A stretch of 5,144 nucleotides of DNA from Methanobacterium sp. UBA8. GTDB taxonomy: Archaea > Methanobacteriota > Methanobacteria > Methanobacteriales > Methanobacteriaceae. Position 1 is the first letter of the stretch. Each line of letters starts with the position of its first letter. The notes beneath the pieces were generated by a model that ran no database searches, was not told the DNA's origin, and saw only the letters and a program-made list of their open reading frames with translations. The translations under genes were made by a program, and so were the position numbers. This document shows, in pieces, positions 1 to 5,081 of this stretch. The DNA lies in assembly GCA_002509665.1 (NCBI GenBank), contig DADN01000017.1, positions 3,557 through 8,700 of the forward strand. The letters are read 5' to 3'.

Positions 1-19
1 TTAAGCAAAATTTGCTTAA
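1..19. repeat. 19-bp inverted repeat at left edge
   Basis: The 9-base arms TTAAGCAAA and TTTGCTTAA flank a single central A, giving a perfect palindromic structure. It starts exactly at the window edge, so the arms may extend further left. It could be a terminator-like hairpin of a gene to the left, a protein binding site or the end of a repeat; the sequence shown cannot decide between these. Confidence 0.5.
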
Positions 20-175
20 TCTTTACGCTGAGCCGCCACGCACTGTTTTTGAATTTTATATTTGAAAAGTAGAGCTTATCTCGAAAGCAATATTGTGTTG
101 AAATTACAAAATTTACTATTATGTCATTTAGAAATATGACCAAGGTATAATTTCACGATTTAGATACCGATATCA

Positions 176-421
176 TCTAAGCCCTGGTGGAGAATTGTTG
201 GTAAATTTACAATAATCCTTAAAATTGTCATACATTTCACGAACACCAATCACAAGCTTATCTAAAAGATTGTAGATTTACCATTAGAGAGTGACAATTT
301 AGGGGCTATAATTGACATGACTTTCAGAGGAAATGAATTTGTCTATTTGTTTTTCCCTGGTTGCCTTATTTATTTTAGGAAAAGGTAATAAGTTTAAGAT
401 TTCATCGTAGAATATTGGTTG
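176..421 (-). pseudogene. Possible decayed minus-strand coding relic
   Basis: Two minus-strand stretches in the same reading frame look protein-like but are broken by stops. The first, 421 down to 302 (40 codons), begins QPIFYDEILNLLPFPK and ends ESHVNYSP. The second, 277 down to 176 (34 codons), contains LLDKLVIGVREMYDNFKDY. Between them are three TAA codons (299-301, 284-286, 278-280), and a TGA follows at 173-175. Neither stretch has a convincing start or ribosome binding site. I do not recognise the family. The amphipathic, charge-balanced composition suggests former coding sequence, but chance open frames of this length occur in AT-rich DNA. The rest of 1-473 shows no gene I can support. 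Confidence 0.25.
199..283. repeat. 15-bp imperfect inverted repeat
   Basis: The arm at 199-213 (TGGTAAATTTACAAT) is the reverse complement of 269-283 (ATTGTAGATTTACCA) with one mismatch, separated by 55 bp. The left arm contains the palindrome GTAAATTTAC. A second, shorter pair, AAATTGTCA at 222-230 and TGACAATTT at 292-300, interleaves with it. These may be remnants of a mobile element or binding sites. No transposase is visible nearby. Confidence 0.4.
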
Positions 422-439
422 TCAAAAATATTAATTCTC

Positions 440-447
440 TATAAATA
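440..447 (+). promoter_or_regulatory. Archaeal TATA box for the 474 gene
   Basis: TATAAATA lies with its centre about 30 nt before the ATG at 474. Archaeal TATA boxes sit about 25 nt before transcription starts, so the mRNA would begin near 468-472 with almost no leader. This agrees with the lack of any Shine-Dalgarno-like sequence before this ATG. A purine-rich BRE directly upstream is not obvious. Assignment is by position and consensus only. Confidence 0.5.
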
Positions 448-473
448 AAATAATCTTTGGCGGTTATTATCTA

Positions 474-986
474 ATGCTATTAACAAAAAAAATCGTTGAT
501 GAAATAAAAGTCATTTTTGTATCTAGACCTATTCAAAGAACAGGAGAGACGGAGAGCCACGTTGAGTACTTTTTTAATGACTCAGTTGATGAAGGCATAA
601 AAGAGAAGTTCCGTGATCTGGGAATGGAAGTCGATGATTATCATTACAAATGGTTAGCTTTTTGCCTTGATGACTATGCTTCAAAGCTTAAAGATTACGT
701 AGGTAAGCCAATAGAGGATATAGATTTCGATGAAATCAATGACTCAATTTTATCTGACTTGGAGCCTGACGTTTATACCCATGACCTTTTACAATGGTTG
801 GGCTCTAATCTTAATAGAATGGGTTATGTAGATGAAGTTTTGGCTGAGGAATTTGAATACTTTTCTAAGGACAATAAAAACTTATGTAATCTCATGATGA
901 TTGGTCAATTAAGAGAGATGAGTGAAGTTTACGAAATTGGTTTCCAGTTTGTTCAGTGGTTCTTAGAGGCACAGAGTGACGAATAA
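474..986 (+). CDS. Hypothetical acidic protein, first gene of cluster
   Basis: This encodes a 170-residue protein that I do not recognise as a named family. It is strongly acidic (runs such as DLGMEVDDYH and EDIDFDEIND), has no signal peptide or membrane segment, and is probably a soluble cytoplasmic, mostly helical protein. The central part (about 95-125) contains DVYTHDLLQWLGSNLNRMGY, which loosely resembles small acidic proteins of phages and plasmids, but I would not assign a role from that. The ATG at 474 has no ribosome binding site; a TATA box about 30 nt upstream suggests a leaderless transcript. Its 3' end overlaps the GTG start of the metallopeptidase gene by 11 nt, so the two are probably co-transcribed and translationally coupled. 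A partner, regulator or inhibitor of the peptidase is possible but unproven. Confidence 0.8.
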   Translation: MLLTKKIVDEIKVIFVSRPIQRTGETESHVEYFFNDSVDEGIKEKFRDLGMEVDDYHYKWLAFCLDDYASKLKDYVGKPIEDIDFDEINDSILSDLEPDVYTHDLLQWLGSNLNRMGYVDEVLAEEFEYFSKDNKNLCNLMMIGQLREMSEVYEIGFQFVQWFLEAQSDE

Positions 987-1821
987 TCCTTCTTTATCCA
1001 ATATTAAGGAAATAGTAACAATGGAACTAAAGCTGCTCAATTCCACAAAAGAGATATTAGATCTTATTACGGATCTGACAGATAAGTCGTTTGAGTTTGT
1101 TCATAAACCAGACTTACCTACATTGGCAATGGTTAAAGTTGCAAGAGAGAATATGCCTTGTCACTTAATTTACTACAAAAATATGAGCCCAGGAAATATA
1201 GATCATTTAATCGCACATGAATGTGGGCATATTTATAGAATGATGTCTGTTCCAATTGAATATAGAGTAATACCTGCTTCTAATATGGAAAATAGACAGG
1301 CTGCAATGACTAAAATTGAAAATGAATTGTTTAATCTGTCAAGAGATATTCCTATTGAAAAAATGAGTTCAGTTTTTGAGATATGGTTTAACGGCATTAT
1401 AAAGGAATTAACTAACTTTCCAGTAGATATGCGAATTGAAAAATGGATATACGATAATTACCCGGAACTGAGAAAAGCTCAAAAAATAACCATTGATAAA
1501 CAAATTAGAGAGAATGTTCAGGCTCTATCTGAAAATATTAAAAAAATAACACCTGTGTTTGTTTATGATGCATCTAATGTAATGAATTATGCTTTTGCTT
1601 CGTACATGGAATCTCTAATTTGTAAAAAATATACGACACCATATAAAAGGACAAAATATCCCGAAGTCGGTACTAAACTTGTTAAGCTAGTTAGTAACAC
1701 AAAGGATGAGGGATATAAGCAGGATATTGAGATAATAAACAAGTGGGCTAATATATTAGGTCTAACCAATTGGTTTTATTGGACTGATTTTGAAGATGTG
1801 CCTTCCGATTATTTAGACTAA
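976..1821 (+). CDS. HExxH zinc metallopeptidase-like protein
   Basis: The 281-residue product carries HECGH at residues 81-85 inside the hydrophobic helix context HLIAHECGHIYRMM, the zinc-binding and catalytic signature of zincin peptidases: two His ligands and the Glu that activates water. A conserved-looking stretch at 148-165 (FPVDMRIEKWIYDNYPEL) supplies a possible third ligand, E155, as in gluzincins; that is inference. No signal peptide or membrane span is visible, so it should act in the cytoplasm, perhaps on a specific protein as ImmA/IrrE-type peptidases do, although overall similarity to ImmA is not apparent. Start choice is open: GTG 976 has AGAGG at 965-969 with a 6-nt spacer and overlaps the upstream gene; ATG 1021 has AAGGA at 1006-1010 with a 10-nt spacer and gives 266 residues. 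Substrate unknown. The downstream nuclease-helicase gene suggests an accessory or defence context. Confidence 0.85.
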   Translation: MTNNPSLSNIKEIVTMELKLLNSTKEILDLITDLTDKSFEFVHKPDLPTLAMVKVARENMPCHLIYYKNMSPGNIDHLIAHECGHIYRMMSVPIEYRVIPASNMENRQAAMTKIENELFNLSRDIPIEKMSSVFEIWFNGIIKELTNFPVDMRIEKWIYDNYPELRKAQKITIDKQIRENVQALSENIKKITPVFVYDASNVMNYAFASYMESLICKKYTTPYKRTKYPEVGTKLVKLVSNTKDEGYKQDIEIINKWANILGLTNWFYWTDFEDVPSDYLD

Positions 1822-1836
1822 TTCTTCTTTTCTTGA
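1820..1836 (+). terminator. Possible T-rich archaeal terminator
   Basis: A pyrimidine tract (AATTCTTCTTTTCTTGA) starts at the stop codon of the metallopeptidase gene. Archaeal RNA polymerase can terminate at oligo(T)-rich tracts without a hairpin. It may end or weaken transcription before the helicase gene. The call rests on composition only. Confidence 0.25.
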
Positions 1837-1864
1837 GCATGCTTTTTAGAAAATTAGATATGTC

Positions 1865-1876
1865 AAAACATGTTTT
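1865..1876. promoter_or_regulatory. 12-bp palindrome before helicase gene
   Basis: AAAACATGTTTT is a perfect 12-bp palindrome in the 70-bp gap, ending 15 nt before the ATG at 1892. With a weak TATA-like TTAGATAT at 1854-1861 just upstream, it is placed where a dimeric regulator could block transcription start. No strong Shine-Dalgarno lies before the ATG, so a short-leader transcript is plausible. An operator role is inferred only from symmetry and position. Confidence 0.35.
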
Positions 1877-1891
1877 TATTTTAAGATATAC

Positions 1892-2134
1892 ATGAAACTT
1901 TTTGCAGGATCATCAGAGCAGTTTATACAGGACGCAACTCGGAACGAAATTGCAACTAAACTTAAGAATGCATTCTTCGAGTATTACAGGTATAATCCAT
2001 CCCCTGCAGAGATAAATTCCTGGAGAAACTCTCTAAAAGAAATTTCTGACGTGTTTACAGAAGCAAAACTTACAGATCACGGAATAATTCTTGAGTATCA
2101 ATTGCCTCTCACTTCTAAAGGTTGGATTGCTTAA
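1892..2134 (+). CDS. N-terminal fragment of DUF2075 nuclease-helicase
   Basis: This 80-residue reading frame is the beginning of the large gene that follows, not an independent protein. Residues 1-76 match the usual opening of DUF2075 proteins as I know them: a short strand (MKLFAGSSEQF), a helical stretch, the motif INSWRNSLKE at 41-50, then ILEYQLPLTSK at 66-76, which leads into the PD-(D/E)xK-like nuclease core. E68 would be the first core acidic residue. After K76 the frame runs into four unrelated residues (GWIA) and a TAA at 2132-2134, while the expected continuation R-L-D-C-L-I-S-G is read in the -1 frame from 2119. Together with the next frame a protein of about 623 residues is restored, close to the family's usual size. 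The start is well placed: family members begin at just this point. Confidence 0.75.
   Translation: MKLFAGSSEQFIQDATRNEIATKLKNAFFEYYRYNPSPAEINSWRNSLKEISDVFTEAKLTDHGIILEYQLPLTSKGWIA
2111..2127 (+). other. Frameshift point within the nuclease core
   Basis: The sequence ACTTCTAAAGGTTGGAT encodes T-S-K in the upstream frame and R-L-D in the -1 frame. Adding one A to the AAAGG run (2117-2121) would give a continuous T-S-K-R-L-D. The site lacks a canonical -1 slippery heptamer: slipping Lys-tRNA from AAA back by one would place it on TAA, a poor pairing. The A run is also only three long, too short for typical polymerase slippage. A one-base deletion or a sequence error is therefore likelier than programmed recoding. 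Confidence 0.8.
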
Positions 2135-3762
2135 TATCCGGCAAAGATAGAAATGATACTGATAATGCAGTAATTATTGAATTGAAGCAGTGGAGCAAGT
2201 GCAGAGAAGCTTCTGGAGATAACGAAGTACTTACATGGGTTGGTGGAGATGAAAGAGAGGTGCTTCATCCATCAGTGCAAGTTGCTCAATACACAATGTA
2301 TTTAAAAGATACCCATACCTCATTTTATGAAGGCGAAAATCCGGTATTTCTTAACTCTTGCACTTTTCTTCACAATTACAATTACGACTCTCATGATGTC
2401 ATATTCTCTGACAAATTCTCCAATGTAACCAAACATTATCCTTTATTCACAGCTGATAACGTAAGTGGATTTGAAGGGTTCTTGATAGATAAACTGGAGA
2501 ACGGGAAAGGGTTAGAAGTCCTTACAAAAATAGAAAATGGAAAATACAAACCAAGCAAGAAGTTAATGGATCATGTTGGAAATTTGATTAAAGGAAAGCC
2601 TGAATACACCCTCCTTGATGAGCAACTGGTGGTGTTTGATAAGGTACTTTCTTGTGTCAAAGCAGGTTTCTTTGATGATCGGAAGAACGTTATTATAGTA
2701 AAGGGAGGACCAGGAACTGGAAAGTCTGTTATTGCAATCAACTTGATGGCTAGTCTTCTCTTAGATGGTTATAATGCACATTACGCTACTGGCTCACGTG
2801 CATTTACCGAGACTCTAAGGAAAATTGTTGGAACGCGTGGTTCTGCTCAGTTTAAGTACTTCAATAGTTATATGGGCGAAGACGAGAGTATAGTGGATGT
2901 ATTAATCGCTGATGAGGCACATAGAATCAGAAAAACAAGTAATAATCGGTTTACTCCTCTTGAAAGAAAGTCTAAAATACCGCAAATCGAAGAATTAATT
3001 AATGTGGCAAAGGTTTTGGTTTTATTCATTGACGATGACCAGGTTGTAAGACCTGATGAAATAGGATCTGTTGAGTTCATTAAGGAATATGCGAAGAAGA
3101 ATAATTGCCAGGTTTTTGAGTACGAATTGGAAGCCCAGTTCAGATGCAATGGTTCTGATGGATTCATAAATTGGATCAATAATACACTGGGAATCCAAAA
3201 AACTGCTAACGTTATATGGACTCAGCAGGAAGAGTTTGATTTTAGGATTCTTGATAGTCCGGAAGAACTTGAAGCTTCAATAGTTGAAAAAGTTAAAGAG
3301 GGATTTACTGGAAGATTGACTGCTGGGTTCTGCTGGCCTTGGTCCCAACCAAATAAGAATGGAACATTAGTAGATGATGTGGTTATAGGAGATTTTAAAA
3401 GACCTTGGAACGCAAAACCAGATGCCAAAAAGCTTGCAAAAGGTATTCCTAAGGCTTTTCTTTGGGCTTACGATCCAAGTGGTGTAAATCAAATTGGATG
3501 TGTATACACTATACAAGGTTTTGAGTTTGATTATGTTGGCATTATATTTGGAAAAGATCTGGTATACAATTTTGATACTCAAAAATGGGAAGGACATCCT
3601 GAGTACTCAGAAGATACTGTAGTCAAAAGGTCAAAGGATAAGTTTACTGATTTAGTAAAGAACACCTATAGAGTTTTATTATCAAGGGGAATGAAAGGTT
3701 GTTATGTTTACTTTATGGATAAAGATACTGAGAATTTCTTTAAATCGAGAATAGAATCTTGA
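2122..3762 (+). CDS. DUF2075 / Schlafen-group-3-like helicase, main part
   Basis: The 546-codon frame holds the rest of a PD-(D/E)xK nuclease-like domain and a complete superfamily 1-type helicase/ATPase of the DUF2075 type. Visible motifs, counted from the TTG at 2122: D2 and E20-L-K22 of the nuclease core (AVIIELKQW); Walker A GGPGTGKS 195-202; Walker B with DEAH 264-267; motif III-like FIDDDQVVRPDE 302-313; EAQFRC 337-342; motif V-like TIQGFEFDYVGIIFG 463-477; and motif VI NTYRVLLSRGMKGCYVYF 514-531 with arginine-finger candidates R517 and R522. The protein should hydrolyse ATP and act on DNA or RNA in the cytoplasm. TTG 2122 is not a convincing start: the AAAGG before it is directly adjacent, with no spacer. 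The gene is better read as the continuation of the frame that starts at 1892. If translated separately, for example from ATG at 2296, it would give a helicase without the nuclease core. Such proteins are often found among defence and accessory genes. Confidence 0.9.
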   Translation: MDCLISGKDRNDTDNAVIIELKQWSKCREASGDNEVLTWVGGDEREVLHPSVQVAQYTMYLKDTHTSFYEGENPVFLNSCTFLHNYNYDSHDVIFSDKFSNVTKHYPLFTADNVSGFEGFLIDKLENGKGLEVLTKIENGKYKPSKKLMDHVGNLIKGKPEYTLLDEQLVVFDKVLSCVKAGFFDDRKNVIIVKGGPGTGKSVIAINLMASLLLDGYNAHYATGSRAFTETLRKIVGTRGSAQFKYFNSYMGEDESIVDVLIADEAHRIRKTSNNRFTPLERKSKIPQIEELINVAKVLVLFIDDDQVVRPDEIGSVEFIKEYAKKNNCQVFEYELEAQFRCNGSDGFINWINNTLGIQKTANVIWTQQEEFDFRILDSPEELEASIVEKVKEGFTGRLTAGFCWPWSQPNKNGTLVDDVVIGDFKRPWNAKPDAKKLAKGIPKAFLWAYDPSGVNQIGCVYTIQGFEFDYVGIIFGKDLVYNFDTQKWEGHPEYSEDTVVKRSKDKFTDLVKNTYRVLLSRGMKGCYVYFMDKDTENFFKSRIES

Positions 3763-3782
3763 TTTAACTTTCATTCTTTTAA
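3763..3782 (+). terminator. T-rich intergenic terminator candidate
   Basis: The 20-bp gap between the convergent helicase and HNH genes is T-rich on the plus strand (TTTAACTTTCATTCTTTTAA), and a further T5 run (3791-3795) lies just inside the HNH 3' end. This fits archaeal intrinsic termination of the plus-strand transcript. No hairpin is evident. Confidence 0.35.
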
Positions 3783-4181
3783 TTATCTCCTTTTTGATCT
3801 ATTTGCAGCGTTTCTCTTTACCAATTCAGCTCTACTTATGGCTTCCAGGTTTTGTGGATCGTCATTGAGATAATTTCCATCTATATGATAAATCACATAT
3901 CCTCTAGGAATTTCACCATACGTATCCTCATAAACTTTCCGTGCTCTACGCACCCGTTTATTTTTTCCCACCCATACGTAGACACAATCATTTTTAGTAA
4001 TCTGCACGCCACCTTTCCAGCTTGGGTGATTCTCACCTACGTACTGGTCCTCTTTGAATTCTGTTTCGGGATTTAAATGGATTTTTTTTAGTCCCTTATT
4101 CCAAGGGATACTACCCTTTTCGAAGCGCCTTCCACAGTTAGTTCCTTTAGCAAAAGTACCGTCTTCTTTTCTATGTATCAC
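3783..4181 (-). CDS. HNH endonuclease, phage/homing type
   Basis: The 132-residue product has the layout of small free-standing HNH nucleases of phages and mobile introns. An N-terminal basic region carries the WNKGLK signature (27-32), then the NHPSWKGG turn (51-58), then the beta-beta-alpha metal core with H99-I-D-G-N103 and N111-L (98-120, YHIDGNYLNDDPQNLEAISR). H99 is the expected general base and N111 the second core residue. The position before H99, usually Asp or His and often a metal ligand, is Tyr98 here, so activity may be altered. The C-terminus is basic (KRNAANRSKRR), suiting DNA binding. Start is GTG with AAGGTG at 4190-4195 and an 8-nt spacer. It is convergent with the helicase gene, so not in its operon, and may be a selfish insertion. 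Confidence 0.88.
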   Translation of the reverse strand: MIHRKEDGTFAKGTNCGRRFEKGSIPWNKGLKKIHLNPETEFKEDQYVGENHPSWKGGVQITKNDCVYVWVGKNKRVRRARKVYEDTYGEIPRGYVIYHIDGNYLNDDPQNLEAISRAELVKRNAANRSKRR

Positions 4182-4189
4182 GAAATATA

Positions 4190-4229
4190 CACCTTATTGA
4201 AATAATGAATTATACAAAGAATTTTAAAT
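4190..4229 (-). promoter_or_regulatory. TATA box and RBS of HNH gene
   Basis: Read on the minus strand, ATTTAAAAT at 4229-4221 is a TATA-like box. A start about 25 nt downstream (near 4200) would leave a short leader of about 18 nt carrying the Shine-Dalgarno AAGGTG (4195-4190), 8 nt before the GTG. The spacing of all three parts is self-consistent, which supports the chosen start and an archaeal promoter. Confidence 0.45.
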
Positions 4230-4326
4230 TAATCTGTTTTTTCGATCATTACAGACTTTTACATACGCTATTGTTTTGATTATTAATATTACAGATATAG
4301 TAATTTTTGTCTTAATGGAGAAGAAG

Positions 4327-4437
4327 ATGGACTCAATAAACTCTGAATATCTCACAGAAATGAAGGCAACCTTGCACATTAAAAATTTAAATATGTTCTC
4401 ACCAATTAAATATTGGCGCTTTCTCATCAGCGTCTAA
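4327..4437 (+). CDS. Possible 36-residue small protein
   Basis: An ATG at 4327 is preceded by GGAG (4317-4320) with a 6-nt spacer, a good ribosome binding site. It opens a 36-codon frame beginning MDSINSEYLTEMKATLHIKN and ending KYWRFLISV. An in-frame ATG lies 12 nt earlier at 4315, and the frame stays open up to 4228, where it would encode a hydrophobic stretch (AIVLIINITDIVIFVLM). It could therefore also be the tail of a decayed membrane protein. No family is recognised and no promoter is clear. The minus strand is also open here, so coding is uncertain. Confidence 0.2.
   Translation: MDSINSEYLTEMKATLHIKNLNMFSPIKYWRFLISV
4402..4433. repeat. Two adjacent small inverted repeats
   Basis: CCAAT (4402-4406) and ATTGG (4412-4416) form a 5-bp stem with a 5-nt loop. 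They are followed by GCGCT (4416-4420) and AGCGT (4429-4433), a 5-bp stem with one G-T pair and an 8-nt loop. They precede the stronger hairpin at 4451-4477 and may belong to the same structured RNA or be chance. The whole 4182-4514 stretch has no confident gene. Confidence 0.25.
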
Positions 4438-4450
4438 ATTTTTGCATAGT

Positions 4451-4477
4451 GGCGAGCGGGTATAGAGCCTGCTCGTC
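4451..4477. ncRNA. G+C-rich hairpin, tRNA T-arm-like
   Basis: On the plus strand GGCGAGCGGG (4451-4460) pairs with CCTGCTCGTC (4468-4477) over 10 bp, including two G-U pairs, around a 7-nt loop (TATAGAG). Such G+C content is a marked island in AT-rich DNA. On the minus strand the same segment, with loop CTCTATA, followed by CGCCACT, resembles the T-arm and 3' acceptor side of a tRNA, but A-C mismatches, a non-consensus loop and the lack of a matching 5' half rule out an intact tRNA. It may be a structured RNA, a 3' hairpin of the downstream-facing gene at 4515, or a degraded tRNA end left at an integration site. Confidence 0.35.
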
Positions 4478-4514
4478 CCAAACAAGTGGCATCTCGGCTT
4501 TTAATAAAACGTAG

Positions 4515-5081
4515 CTACCAGAAGATTTTATATCTTTTCACTGTTGTGTCAAGAAATTTATGAGACCCGAATAGTCCTTCTAATTTATATATTTCTCCTA
4601 TCTTCATAATTACTACTGCATCATTGTTCTCTAAATCATAGAAAACAGGCGCAGTACAGTCCACAAAAACTAATCCTCTATCTGTCGTATTGAAAGCGTT
4701 GCAAGCGTGTCCTTTCTCTCTGTCATAAAAGTCAACACTAACAAATGCTGCGCGGATTCCAGATTTTTCTGCATTATTGTGAACCACTTCAGCACAATCG
4801 GAACAAACAAAATAATTCACATCGTAAGGGATTGAGTCTGTTATATCTGCCTTCAAAAAAGTTTTAAGATCCTCATATGATGGATCTTTAGCACTCATAT
4901 TATTGTAAAGGACTACTCGAGATCCATCAGCGCCTGCAATGTTTAAAACGTGTACAGGAAGACTAAAACTTACTGTGAAATATAATTGTAATATTAAAAG
5001 GATTAGTTCTAGTATCGTAAGGCAAAGAACTAAAAAAGTGAATACTTTTGGAAATTTGTATTTCTCCCTATATTCTCTCAC
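4515..5081 (-). CDS. Membrane-anchored transglutaminase-like protein
   Basis: This encodes a 188-residue protein with a basic N-terminus, one membrane helix (about residues 12-36, FTFLVLCLTILELILLIL and flanks) and a C-terminal domain predicted outside the cell. The domain has the Cys-His-Asp arrangement of transglutaminase-like/papain-fold proteins: C93 (FVCSDCAEVVHNNAE), H125 (GHACNAFNTTD) and D141 (VFVDCT). The NAFNTTDRGL...VDCT pattern is one I associate with methanogen and related archaeal proteins; substrate is unknown, with peptidase or cross-linking activity possible. Start: GTG 5081 lies 8 nt after AGGGG (5090-5094); TTG at 5084 is only 5 nt away and would add one residue. The gene ends in KIFW and a TAG at 4515-4517, an uncommon stop in Methanosarcina. 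It is divergent in theme from the cluster to its left and is probably resident chromosomal DNA. Confidence 0.85.
   Translation of the reverse strand: MREYREKYKFPKVFTFLVLCLTILELILLILQLYFTVSFSLPVHVLNIAGADGSRVVLYNNMSAKDPSYEDLKTFLKADITDSIPYDVNYFVCSDCAEVVHNNAEKSGIRAAFVSVDFYDREKGHACNAFNTTDRGLVFVDCTAPVFYDLENNDAVVIMKIGEIYKLEGLFGSHKFLDTTVKRYKIFW

Noticed and set aside
3..152. Open minus-strand frame of 50 codons running off the left edge
   Set aside because: There is no ATG or ribosome binding site (only a TTG near 143), and the composition looks like AT-rich chance sequence. It also reads straight through the edge palindrome.
2111..2127. Programmed -1 frameshift joining the two helicase frames
   Set aside because: There is no canonical slippery heptamer, the A run is only three long, and the -1 codon under the Lys-tRNA would be TAA. 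No obvious downstream stimulatory hairpin was seen.
1587..3597. Several minus-strand frames of 60-103 codons
   Set aside because: All lie opposite the metallopeptidase or helicase genes, lack start signals and have low-complexity Ser/Thr/Leu composition typical of antisense shadows.
4224..4427. 67-codon minus-strand frame starting at ATG 4427
   Set aside because: It has a Lys/Ile-rich composition typical of AT-rich noncoding DNA, no good ribosome binding site, and overlaps the HNH promoter and an opposite-strand micro-ORF. It is kept only as part of the TAG observation.
4440..4500. Complete tRNA gene on the minus strand
   Set aside because: Only the T-arm-like part is recognisable. No matching 5' acceptor strand, D-arm or sound anticodon stem could be found upstream.
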